Below are positions 17,308 to 29,270 of a DNA stretch of 64,000 nucleotides, in pieces; position 1 is the stretch's first letter, and each line of letters starts with the position of its first letter. The stretch is taken from contig JAGKQI010000028.1 of NCBI GenBank assembly GCA_018806915.1, positions 62,001 through 126,000 on the forward strand, given 5' to 3'. This DNA comes from Phytophthora colocasiae. Taxonomy: Eukaryota > Oomycota > Peronosporomycetes > Peronosporales > Peronosporaceae. Below the pieces are notes generated by a model. The model did no database searches. It was not told the DNA's origin and saw only the letters and a program-made list of their open reading frames with translations. A program made the position numbers and the translations under genes.

Positions 17308-20300
17308 GTGTACGTAGGACCGGAGCTGAAAACAACCCAACCTAAAAATCAACATTGCATGACCGCTTTAGCTCAAGAATCAGCCATGTCTTCAGAAATT
17401 CCGCGTCTGAGAGACAGTTCATCGGACTTTCCGAGAGACTGTTCACCGGACTTTCCGAGAGACAATGAACCGCCTCCGGACGACACAATCCAGTTTCGTC
17501 TGAAAGACGGGGAATGTTATGGCTGGTGGGAGGATCACTACCCTGATCCTGCAAAGCGTGATGTGGTTATGGTGCATGGCGCTGTCAATGATTATCGGAC
17601 CAAGATTCTCCTGGACACCGGTGCGACTATCAACATCCTGAGTTACGACTTTGCGCGTAAGCTCGGACTCAGGCTTAAGTCTCACAAACAAACAAGGGTG
17701 TCTGGGATGGGAGGAGTTCCGACGTACATTGGTGCCAGTGCTGAAATCAAGCTGACTCTCGGACCGAGAGTGGTTTACATTGTTGATGTCTGGGTTGCAA
17801 ATATCGGCGAAGGTATAAACGTGCTATTGGGAATGGGATTCATGTTCGCTGCTGGTCTGAGGATCAGCGTCCGTGAGGGACTGGTATCTATGCCAGACGA
17901 AGTCGTGGTGATGATGTGCAGCTGGGAGCCCGGTGATCATATCGGCAGGAACAGGTCCATCAGACCAAGTGAAGCTGTACTTCTGAGACCTGGTGAAGAA
18001 TTTGTTGTTCGCATTGATTATGGTCCGACGAACCCACAACGAGAAGTCGTGTGGGCGGGACGTGGAGATCGTTGGGTGACTCAACTGATTTATGCAGCCC
18101 GGTCATGGCCTGTGGCGGTGCGCGTGGTGAACATCTCTGACAAGAATACTTGGGTGAATGAATTTTCCGATGTTGCAAGGATTGTGGAGTATGGATTTTT
18201 CCCACGACATGGTCGCTTTGTACGACCAGGCTCTGCGGCCTATCGTGACTGGGAAGTTTTGATCCTGGAGAACACTCCGTCACCGGAAACGAGGAGACGT
18301 CTGAAGGCCGAAGCTGACTTGGAGGATCTGATGCCTCAACCTCCGTGTGTGGATCACCCGGTATACCCGTGGCCCACTAAGATCTTACAGCGCCCAAGGC
18401 TGGACAATGCTCGAGTACAGTTTGTGAGGCCTACTTCGGGCCCACGAACAAAACGAGTTCGTTTCGCTTTGGATGCGGCTACGCAGACAGATGACTGGGT
18501 GGATGCCGGAGAAAAGGGGACCCGAGATACCGCTGTGGACACCCGAGATCTGGGATTGTCATCAGAGCGAACGACTCCGAAAGACTCCGGAAACACGTCT
18601 GGAATTTCGAGTAACATTGTCAAGGATGAAGTCACCCTGAGTGTTTCCGGTGAACTGTCCATGGGAGATGAGGATCCGACAGATTGTTCATGGGACATCC
18701 CAATCCAGAGTATGCCAGGCACCCCTGTGGAAAAGCTCCGAGCCGAGTACGAGCGGTGCATGCGAGTCACGAATGAGGAATTGGATCTGGAACCCGGTGT
18801 CTACATACGGGAAGGAACAGAGCTACTCTCTCAATTACGTGACCAACTGGTTATGCTACCTGAATTGGAAGATCTGACTGCCGAATGCGATATCGACAAG
18901 GCTGACGTCGGAGTACCCGGGAAAACAACGCCGGAAATGGAGCAGAAACTCAGGGATATCTTAAAGTATCACCGGAAAATCTTTCTGGGAGACGGCAACG
19001 CCGCACCTGCCCCGGCAAGGGGCGTGGTCTGTGATTTGGACGTGGGAGACGCTAAACCTGTTGCCCAACGTCCGAGGTCCGTTGCCCCTCACCTGATGAT
19101 CAAGGTGTACGAACTTCTGAAGAAGCTCCTGGAGACCGGACTCAACGAGTACTCGACTTCGCCTTGGGCATCACCAATTGTGATTGTCCTCAAGAAGAAT
19201 GGCGTGGACATACGCATGTGCATCGATTACCGAGTGGTGAATGGTTTTATCCAGTTGTCGCGTTATCCGTTGCCCCTGATAGACGATCTGTTGATTGGTT
19301 TTGAGGCGGCATTGTGGTTTATGAGTCTGGATATGGCAAGTGGTTTTTGGGCCATCCGAATGACGGAGCGTGCAAGGCTGATCTCAGCGTTCATCTGCCC
19401 ATTTGGACACTTCCAGTGGGTAAGAATGCCCTTCGGTCTGAAGAACGCGCCTCTGGTATACCAGGCGATGTTGGATAACTGTTTGTGGGGATTTGTGCGA
19501 TTGTCACCTGAAGAGGAAGCCGAGGTCGACTCCGACGTTCTGGAATTCCTGAAGTTGGAGCCTCAGAACTCTGATGAACATGGTCTGATGTCTGGTGAAC
19601 AACTTCAGAACTCTGATGAACATATGTCAGAGGTTCCGGTGCTCACCGACCAAATGACTGTCTTTCAGAGGAACATCCCAGTCCCGTCCTTCATGGGACC
19701 AGTACTCGGTCGAAGTTCCTACATTGACGACATTGCTCATGGGGCGCCCACCTGGGATCAACTCTGTGAAGACCTAAACTCCTTACTTTTCAGACTCAGA
19801 TATTGAAACATTTCTGTGAGCCTGCCCAAGAGCGAGTTTGGGAAGCTGACGATTCCTTATCTGTCACATGAGATCAGTGCTGAAGGACTGAGAGCCACGC
19901 CGAAGATCGTCAAGGGAGTGGAAGAATTGCCGTTCCCGTCAACACTCAAGGGAGTACAGAGTTTCATGGGAAGTCTGAATTACTACAACAAGTTTATCGA
20001 AGATTTACCGGTGATCGCTGCTGTGCTCTACGAGTTGTCCGATGAACAGATTCGCGCTGGTCGAGATTTGGCTCGAGCGAAAGAAGCCTTTGAGATCCTG
20101 AAGCGCAAGATTGTCTCGACACCGCTCCTCAGACACCCAGATCGCACCAGACCTTTCGTTATTATACCTCATGCGAACCCGTGGGCTGCTTCAGCCGTCT
20201 TGGGACAGGAGTACGATGGTGTGATACACCCAGTACGGTTCACTGGACGTGTGCTGAATGAGGCAGAACTCCGGTATCACATCGCAGAGAAGGAGGTCAT

Positions 20301-23075
20301 CGCGATCCTCAGGGTTCTGGAGAACTTTCGGGCTCTGGTAAACACGAGTCCCGTGATCACGGTGTACACCAGACATTCGGTGTTGAAATGGCTCCTGACA
20401 TCCAGTTCGACTGATGGTCGGAACGTGAAGTGGGGACTGAAGCTGTCACATTGGAACTTGGAGATTCGCAGGATCCAGCGAGATGAAGACGGTCTCCCAG
20501 CTATTCTTGGAGCGGGCATCACACCCCGTGAACACCTCGATGAGGTCTCTGAAAACCTCATCCCCGTCAAGGGGCGAGTCAAACCTCCAGCGCCCATTAG
20601 CGTGGAGATGCTAGAGGCTGACTACCGAGGTTGTGTTCTGAGTTTTGATGGTGCCGCCAAGACATCCACTCGCCTGGGAAGCTGCGGATGTGTGCTCTTG
20701 GAGCTACCAGGTTGGAACATCCTGGAAGCCCAAGGGTTCTCTCTGAAAGACGTCACGGTGAATGACTCAGAATACTGTGGCTTGATCAATGGATTGAAGT
20801 TGGCTTTGGAACGTGGTATCCGAGACTTGGTGGTTGTCGGAGACTCCCGTATCGCTATCCAGCAGGCTCAAGGTCTGATTAATTGTAATCAGCCGAACCT
20901 GCAGCGGAAATTGGCCGAGTTTGAGTCTCTGAAGATCAAGTTCCAGTCTCTGAAGCTAGTGCACGTGAAGCGTGAGTTCAATCAAGCGGCGGACTATTTG
21001 ACGTCCAAGACTCTTGTTAATGGTGAGTCCTGGCAAGTCCAAGACCCTGACGAACTGACTCATCTGAAATTGGTGTCCAAGATCCCAGAGAAACTGATGA
21101 AGCCTCCTGAAGTGATGTCTTCTGAGGCTCCGGACGATGTTCACCAGATCTCTGGTGAACATGATTGTACACCGGAGATCGATGACCCAGGGCCAGAGTC
21201 TGCACCCCTGCCCCATGCTGCCAAGGTGCTTGCTGCCATCACTCGTGTACGCAATGATGAAGAAGCAAACCCACCAGATGATGTAGAAGCTCGTGAACCC
21301 ATGGGCCCATTGGAGTTTCAGGAAGAACGTTGGCGGAGGATGCCATCACTCGTGTACGCAATCATGAAGAAGCAAACCCACCAGATGATGTAGAAGCTCG
21401 TGAACCCATGGGCCCATTGGAGTTTCAGGAAGAACGTTGGCGGAGGATCAAAGTTCACCAGACTCCAGATGTTCACCTGGCAGAACTCATCAAGTTCCTT
21501 AAGGGTGACTTGGGAGATTTACCACGACCCCGAGTAAGGAAGCTTGCCAGGATTGCCGATGATTTCATCTTGGATTCCAGAGACGTTTTGTACCGCCTCA
21601 GCCGTGCCACCAGAGAACGTCCGAGGGACATGGTTGATGAACTCAGACTTGTGGTTCCCAGAGACTTGCATGCCGATATGCTGCACTATGCTCATGGGGA
21701 TTACCAGGGTGCTCACCAGGGAATCAAACGTACGTTCGAGAAGCTGAGCTCCGAGTTCTACTGGATTGGTATGTACGCTGATGTGGAAAGGTTCGTTAAG
21801 GAGTGTATGGATTGTGCTAGTGGCAAGGAGCGTCCCCCGAATCGACCGTCGCCCGGCAACATCGAGCCCAGTCGACCTTTTGAAGTGGTGTCCATGGATT
21901 TCGTGACGCACATGCCAAAGTCTGCCAGAGGCAACACGTTCCTGTTGTTGTTCCAAGACATGTTCTCAGGCTATGTGATGTGCAAGCCTATGAGTATAAC
22001 TACGGCTCAAGATGTCGCTGAGGCCTACGAGGAACGTGTCTTTCGGAACTTCGGAGCTAGTTCCCTGATACGCCATGATCAAGATCCTCGGTTAATGAGT
22101 GAAGTGTTTAGGTGTTTCCGGGACCTCCTGGGAAGCAGACAGCGAGCGACTCTGGCGTACCGTCCCCAGGCGAACGGCCAGCAAGAGCGGTCTGTTCAGA
22201 CAGTCGTGCGCGCCATCAAGGCCTACATTGCCGAAGCTGATCAGAGCGATTGGGACGACCACGCCGAACGCCTGATGTTCGCATTGAACACTTCCTTTGA
22301 CGCGACCCGTCTGGAAACACCTTTCTTTCTGGTGCACGGATGGGATGCTCATGGGACTGTGTCCGCGATGCTTGGTCCAAAGCCTTCTGGTGTACAAGAG
22401 CACACTGCTTATGAGTGGCGTCGGAAGATGCAACGAGATTACAGCTACGCTCAAGCATGCGCTGAAGAACTTCAGAAGGAAGCCAAGCGGGAGGGTTCTG
22501 AGGAACAGACCCGAAAGTGGGAGGAACTGTCGGAACGTCTGAAGTCCGGATTTGCTGTCGGTGATGCCGTGTGGTTATACATCCCCAAGGTACAAACGGG
22601 GTTGAGTCGGAAACTCGCACACATGTGGCATGGTCCTTTCCGGATTGAGGAGATGTTGGATGATTTTCGTGTGAAACTGAAGGTCGAGGACACCGGGTAT
22701 CGGGTGAACCCTTGGGTTCATATAAGTCGCCTGAAACCGAGAGCCTTGTTTCCCAGAAGACCGACCGTGGAACTCGATGTCCATGAGGATGATGACTTCG
22801 ATGCAGCGCTGTTACCAGAAGACAGTTGGGAGCCCGACACCGAGAATGACGAATACGAAGTGGAAAAGATACTAGACACTCGGTGGAGCAAGCGTACCAG
22901 AACCTCCAAGAGACTTCGCGAATATCTGGTCAAGTGGAAGGGGTATGACGAGACAGAGTGGCTACCCTTGTCAAAGCTGAACTGTGGCGCTTTGCTATAT
23001 GAGTTCAATCAGAGCGCACGAGCGCGAGCTCGTTTCCAAGCAATGCAAGCTGGGGACGATCACCCCAGAGTTTAA
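17308..23075 (+). pseudogene. pol: element B pol, broken by a stop codon and a tandem duplication
   Basis: The pol frame is open from the frameshift site. The protease has LLDTGATINIL. RT runs to catalytic YIDD near 19720. A TGG to TGA change at 19804-19806 (tryptophan in C and D) ends the frame just after RT. The following frame (19807-21393) holds the degraded RNase H, the second RNase H and the start of the linker. It is then shifted by a 107-bp tandem duplication. Integrase and chromodomain follow in the third frame to the TAA at 23073-23075. The residue logic is described under element C. Confidence 0.9.
21235..21448 (+). repeat. 107-bp tandem duplication inside element B pol
   Basis: The segment starting GCCATCACTCGTGTACGCAA and ending GCGGAGGAT is present twice back to back (21235-21341 and 21342-21448), with only one difference seen (AATGATG against AATCATG). 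C and D have one copy. As 107 is not a multiple of three, it shifts the frame and creates a stop at 21391-21393. Confidence 0.95.
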
Positions 23076-23460
23076 ATTCTGAAACCTATTCTGAAAACTC
23101 CTGTGAACAGTGATGTTCACCAGACGATGTATTTCAGAGATGAGGTTTCTGAGAGACATGTCTTTCGGAAATGTGATTTCGGGGATACGTGACTCCCGGA
23201 GATGGTGATTGTTATGTGAATTTTGTATGGAGATGATTTTGTCGTTGTGTGTGTATGATGGAATTTTACGAGTGGATTATGATGATGCTATGAGAAGAAG
23301 ATTACTGAACGACATATGAGGATGTTGAAGGAGAAAGTCGCCGGGGAACTATATTGGGAATTGTTACTACGCTACGATATGCAGACGACTAAGTTATTCT
23401 GGAAGAAAAAGTGTAAATCCCCGGAAATGTCGTGAAGAGTACACCAGACTTCTGGCGTAC
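23076..23460. other. spacer between the convergent pol and antisense genes of element B
   Basis: I see no gene here. The spacer contains GTGAACAGTGATGTTCAC (about 23103-23120), an inverted repeat of the family word, and T/G-rich sequence that would be the 3' untranslated region for both convergent transcripts. Confidence 0.5.
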
Positions 23461-26400
23461 TTACGTCAGAGAGACAGGATTTTCGGCGCGTTCAGCGGGC
23501 GTCAGAGCTTGTTTCCGGAGATCGGATGGCACGAATTCCATCCAGTCCTTGTCGGAAGACGCTGTGGCCCACTGCGTGCGCGCCGGTTCCGCTGAGTCGA
23601 TAGCTTCGAGTTGCTTGCGCAAGCTCAGGCACTTGGGACCTCCGATGTCACGTGCACGTGGGTCCTGCCAGATCCATGGGCAATACTTGTCCGGGACCTT
23701 CCAGATGCCAGGCTCGAACATGAGCGTCTCCGGTCCTTGTGCTTCAGAATCTTGGATACTGTCCCTTGATATTGGCGCAGTAAAGATGCACGTCGGAGCC
23801 CACGTTCCTTGTGCTGTTCACCAGACAGCAGGTCCTCATCGGGATCCATTATCACCCAGTGAGTGCGTTCCCACAGCGCTTGGGCGTGCTTGTTCATGAG
23901 AGACGCGAGCTCTTCGATGTCCGCCTGAACCAAGGGACAGAGGTCTTCACGTCGGTGAAAATATAACTCGGTCCGGCGGTTCTGGTACATGACCTCCCAG
24001 GGAGCTGGCACTTCGTCCAGCAAAGCTTGGTACTTCTTGGAGTTCCAGCGTTTCTTGAGGCGTGCCAGACTGTGTCTGTGGGGCTCGAAGTCTGGGAACC
24101 CTGGAGTCTGCCCGATGGACGTCTTGGTGTCACTTGTCGGCTGGACCGGAATGCCGTAGTACAGCCACGAAGAACAATGTGTGTCCGGGGCCTCGATTGT
24201 CAGCAGCTCCTTCGGTGTCAGCGACTTGTACGACTTGGACACCAGACTTGACTTCCGGAGTTTACCAGAAGGTCGCTTGCCCGAAGAACTCTTAGGCGAC
24301 TTGGAGTCTTGAGGCTTCTTGTCCTTGGAACTTGACTTGGGCGAACCACCGGACTTCTTGCTCTTGGGACTTGACGTGGAGGTGCCACCGGGCTTCTGAC
24401 TGCCTGACTTGGATCGAGATGCCTCGTGTACACTACCCCGCTTGGATTTCTTGGTGGGGATTATCGGACCCGAGTCATCTGAATCGCTGGACTCGTAGTC
24501 CCGTGGACGCTTGTTACCGGCATGCGAATGACCGTCAGACTCGTCGTCGTCAGAGTCATCGCTGTTGCCGCTCGACTTTTCGTCGTCAGACGCGCTGTCG
24601 CTGGATACAGATTCTTGTTCACCAGAATCCTTGAAGTCCGGGTCCTTCTGAGGGTCATCCTCTGTGGACTCAGGCTCACTGATGGGATATGGGACGTGAG
24701 CATCCAGTGCCTCCCAGACCGGTGGTTCCACGTCATTCTTCTGAAGACGGCGCAGTTCCTCCTCAGCCATCTTGTAGTACGTCTCTGGGACGTACGAGGT
24801 CCACGGGGTCTGATTCAACTTGCGCCAGTACATCATGCTCACCAGCATTTGTACCAAGGGGCGCCCCGTGAACAGGCTGTGGGCAGGCTTGTCCGTGCGA
24901 AGCCACTTCATCGCAGTCTCATAAGCGATGCCAGCGAGCAGAGCCAAGCGCAAGTCCGGACGAACTTCCTCCCAGACGACTCCAGGTGGTAACGTGGTGT
25001 GGACTGCGTCCTTGGACACCGGAGACTTGGCGTTCGCCGGACGCACCGAATCGATGCTAGGCGTGTAATTCTTGGGGCGATCCTGAGGAACACGAACCCG
25101 ATGTTTCCCAGGCGGACGGTTAGGCTTGAGTGGTGGAGAACCGGAAGATTTAGGTGACCTGGTGGGCGACCCAGACTTGTTCACCGGGCGAGTGCCTGAC
25201 TTCTCGGAGCTGCCAGCATGCTCACCGGAGACCGTCACAGCACTACCAGCACCCGTTAGATCCAGCACTTTGGCCGATTTCTTGGCCTCCGCAGCTTGAT
25301 TGAAGCGAACTTTCGCCAGACGCTTGGAGAAGTCAGGAATTTCCGCCTTGCGCTGATCCATCGCGGTCACGTTGATAATGGTGTCCCAGTCTCCTGGAGG
25401 TGCCTTGCCTTCTTGGAAGTTCGCCAGAAGCTCTCGTAGACGTACCCAGCTGCCGTTCAACTCCCCGTGTTCAAACAGGTACTCCAGAAAACCCCAGGAG
25501 TCTGTGGCTGTGGTCGTGGGGCGAGCCTTCAGCAACCGGACTTCCGCTTGAGAGTCTGCCAGGCGTTCCTCTAAGGCCGCTTTCTCAGACTCCAGAGCAT
25601 CTATCTGGTCCTGATAATGGGCCGCGAGGCTCTTGGACTCTGCATCCACACGATCCTCGACCTCACTGGCAGTACGCCGGGCGTCCAGCACTTCATGACG
25701 CCAATACTGGCAGTTGAAGACCCACTGACGCTTGAGATCTTCGGACTCATTCTGAATGGCGGCTGTGTCCACCAGAGATGCGCCGCCCTGGGACTCCACT
25801 TGGAGTCGAAGCCGATGGTGAGCGCCGGCCATCTGCTTCAGATACCCAGACGTCTTGTACACCCGCTCGGCAAGACGCTGATGAGGGAGGTGCAGTAGAA
25901 TTGAAGCCAACTCCCGATGGACATCGACAGACCCCATGTGCGCTTCAAGGTTCTGGCGGTCACGGCTATCCACGTAAGGAACGAGCATCTGACTTTCAGT
26001 GAAGTCAGGGATAACACGCTCAAGTTCCGAGATGTCGGCCGACGTGAAGCCCTCAAGGCCCACCAGAACACCGGGCCCACCATATATGTTCGCGATGTGG
26101 TTGCCCACACGGAAGTCCTCGGCGAGCGCCGGAACGCCTACCAAGAATGGCTGCCCTTCAGGCGTCGGCTTGGGGTCCGCCCAGTTGGAAGGGGCGTCAG
26201 CAGTCATGTCGCCCAGCAGTTGCTGCCCAGGCGCAAACAGACTGTCCACCTCGGTGGTAGAGAGAATATGTGGCCCTCTGTGGAACGAAACTGCGACGCC
26301 AGAAGGAGGATTCGCAGAGACAGAAGTCGCAGACGTGTCCGGCATGTTCACGTGACCATCGCCGTCAGCAGCATCAACGCCCTGCTTCGGAGCGGCGGAC

Positions 26401-26744
26401 GCGCTCGACTGTGAGGCTGGGGCGCTTAAGCTGCCACCAGGTGATGCGGGAGCACCGTCACCACCTCCTCGCGATGCTACGGATGCCGAAGCAGGCCCAG
26501 TGCCCGAGGCGTCGTCAGTAGTAGGAGCCGATGGAGAACCCATAGTTGCTGGATCTTCTTCTGACTTGTGTGTCAGAAAGGAAATCGGGATGTGGCCGGT
26601 TGTGGGATACGACAGTTGGCTATTTCTGAGTCTGATGGAATCAGACTGAGCGACAGGACACCAGAGACTCTGAAATCCCGGAAGTTTTGAGAGCGTCACA
26701 GCTACACTATGTTCACGGGACCTCTGACGTACTGTTCTGACCAT
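23461..26744 (-). pseudogene. element B antisense gene, C-terminus shifted by a 4-base deletion
   Basis: The gene starts at the ATG at 26744 and is open for 1,039 codons to 23625. Compared with the intact copy in C, four bases are missing near 23730, so the last part (MFEPGIWKVPDKYCPWIW...) is in another frame (23461-23721). D carries the same deletion at the same place, so B and D inherited it together or it is a real variant ending. Otherwise it has the same layout as in C: a Ser/Ala-rich start, a central coiled coil and Ser/Lys/Asp-rich tracts. Confidence 0.8.
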
Positions 26745-26787
26745 GATGCTCAGTTTGGAGAAAGTTCCGCACTGACGAATTATGACC

Positions 26788-26799
26788 AGGAGGGGCGGT
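26788..26799 (+). promoter_or_regulatory. polypurine tract of element B
   Basis: AGGAGGGGCGGT lies directly before the TG of the 3' LTR, the position of the plus-strand primer. The identical sequence sits before the 3' LTR of C; in D it is deleted. Confidence 0.75.
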
Positions 26800-27337
26800 T
26801 GACACGTTGCTAATTACGATTTTTCGAGTGGATATGGACGTTACGCTGTGATGTGATTGGATGTATACTGGGTTGTGGGAGAAAGGGAGATGTGGGACGA
26901 GGTTATGTCCCGTGTGACAATATGATGGATCTGTGGAAGAAAACTGCTGTATATATATTAACCTTCACCTGTACTGCAAAGGGGCCCAAGAGATCAGAAG
27001 TGTTCCTCGGAAAAGTGCACAAACTCCGAGAGACAATAACACTCAGTCTGATCACCGGACTTTCCCCGACGATGAGTGCCTAAAGGTTGGCAGAAAGTCT
27101 CTCAGAAGAATGTATCTCTGAGAGACCTCATCCCGTTGCCGTCCTGTGTGACGATGATGGTTCAAGGAATACAGTTATACCCACAAGATACCAAGTATCG
27201 CGCACCGGACGTAGCGCACCCCGCGCATATCCCAATTGGACTTCGTGCGTTGTAGCATACGTGCTCCGCACCCTGAAAACACACATGGATTTCTGATATC
27301 ACGCATGGAAACTCTGATATCAATCCATGAAGTCTGA
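26800..27337 (+). repeat. 3' LTR of element B, first part
   Basis: This is the first 538 bases of the LTR, ending in CTGA where element C enters. The remainder is 44871-46238. Confidence 0.93.
27334..27337. repeat. target-site duplication of element C, left copy (CTGA)
   Basis: CTGA is repeated at 44871-44874 directly after the other end of C. The intact LTR at 11580 has a single copy in the context GAAGTCTGACGTACATG. Confidence 0.95.
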
Positions 27338-29215
27338 TGTCGCGAAGTCGGTGCAACTTTTACCGCGGTGCAGGGGCGTACAGTGAACCTGGAAGTGTGA
27401 CTACCGGTAATTATACTAGAGTCGCACAGCAAGGTGGGCGTGTGTTACCTTGTGCTGTCCTCGTAGGTTCGTTGTCTTGGTAATGAGACCCTCGCCGGGG
27501 TCGTGAGAGTGTTGATGAGAGTGAGGGTTCCTTGCGTAGACCGTCGGATGTCCTTCTGGTCCTCACAGGAGCGCTTGGGAGTCGAACGTTTTCCGGTGAA
27601 CACTTGTGTACACCAGAGATTTCTGAAGGCAAAAGAGAAATTAATACAATGGGAAGTCTAGTAATTAGACTTCCGAGATAACCGCAATATAGAGTTCCGA
27701 TATACAAATATGTAGCTGCTCTTATTCTTTCCTGGCCCTTGAGCAGTGGGCTAGTTCTCCAGGTCAACTAGGGAAATGTTCACCAGACACCTGGTCTGTC
27801 TGGTATTCCCGTAACTTTCGCGCACCACCCTCTAATATATAGAGGGAAAATAAACCAATACACTATCAGTTATATAACAGTCTACCGAGCGTCTTGAGAG
27901 CGACTGTCTAGCTCCCAAAACCTGTCCAAACGTACAATATGAAATGGGCTACCGCTAGAGACAAGACAAACGACCCAACTAGTAAATGGAATAGGTGGGT
28001 CCTCTCAGGTCTCTACGTTACGCTGATCTCCACCTAAAGGGGCTTGATAGGTGAGAGATCACACGACTCAAAGCTTTGTCGTGGCCTTACACTTCCGAAG
28101 AACCGACGAATCGACCTTGGGGTTGTAACGCAAATTTAACTCGGGGGTACCGATCAAATTGAACTCTGGTTATCTATCTCGTATCTCTCTGTCTTCTATC
28201 TTCCATATTCTCATATACACTTGGTCTCAGTATAACTCAGGAATCTTCACTTGGGCTCACTATGGTAGTCGATGCTGCAGATCTTGTCGAGTCGACACTT
28301 AATGATGTCATTACAGGGATGAGCGGGTTGCGTTTCACTTGATTGCGTGAGGTCGTGTTGGGTACACTTGGTTTCAGTATGGGGGAGGACTTCAGAATGT
28401 CAGAGTCTGGTATCCTGTTCATCAGGGTCTGGAATCATGTGCGTCGGAGACATGTTCATCGGAACCATGTACTCCGGAATCATGTACATCAGAGTAGTAA
28501 ATACCAGAGTCGTGACACTTGGGTCTGTTCATCGGAGTCTTGTACGTCGGAGTCTGTTCATCGGAAACTGGTGATGTCTGGAATATTGCTTGTATAAGCC
28601 GGACACATCAGACTTGTTTACCAGAATCATGTTCGTCAGACTCATGTACGTCGGACTTCATGTACGTCAGACTCATGTACGTCAGACTTCATGGTGTGAT
28701 ATCAGAGTTTCCATGCGTGATACCAGAAATCCATGAGTATTTTCAGGGTGCGGAGCACGTATGCTACAACGCACGAAGTCCAATCGGGATATGCGCGGGG
28801 TGCGCTACGTCCGGTGCGCGATACTTGGTATCTTGTGGGTATAACTGTATTCCTTGAACCATCATCGTCACACAGGACGGCAACGGGATGAGGTCTCTCA
28901 GAGATACGTTCTTCTGAGAGACTTTCTGCCAACCTTTAGGCACTCATCGTCGGGGAAAGTCCGGTGATCAGACTGAGTGTCGTTGTCTCTCGGAGTTTGT
29001 GCACTTTTCCGAGGAACACTTCTGATCTCTTGGGCCCCTTTGCAGTACAGGTGAAGGTTAATATATATAGCGGTTTTCTTCCACAGATCTATTATTGTCG
29101 CACGGGACATAACCTCGTCCCACATCTCCCTTTCTCCCACAATCCAGTATATGTCCAATCACATCACAGCGAAACTTCCATATCCACTCGAAAAATCGTA
29201 ATTAGCAACGTGTCA
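27338..29215 (-). repeat. 3' LTR of element C
   Basis: 1,878 bp in reverse orientation, TGTCGCG...CAACGTGTCA on the plus strand. Compared with its partner (42979-44870, 1,892 bp) it lacks one 16-base repeat unit, and I saw single-base differences such as AGTAGTAAATACC against AGTCGTAATACC and GAGGGAAAAT against GAGGAAAAT. A segment near 28080-28150 differs entirely from the corresponding part of the B and D LTRs. Confidence 0.93.
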
Positions 29216-29231
29216 ACCGCCCCTCCTGGTC
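29216..29231 (-). promoter_or_regulatory. polypurine tract of element C
   Basis: On the element strand this reads GACCAGGAGGGGCGGT immediately before the LTR, identical to element B. Confidence 0.75.
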
Positions 29232-29270
29232 ATAATTCGTCAGTGCGGAACTTTCTCCAAACTGAGCATC

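Noticed and set aside
25917..26414. Plus-strand frame (165 codons) in the antisense gene region, also seen at 61354-61851 and 29601-30098
   Set aside because: It is a shadow frame conserved only because the antisense gene over it is conserved. There is no ATG-led extension and no motif.
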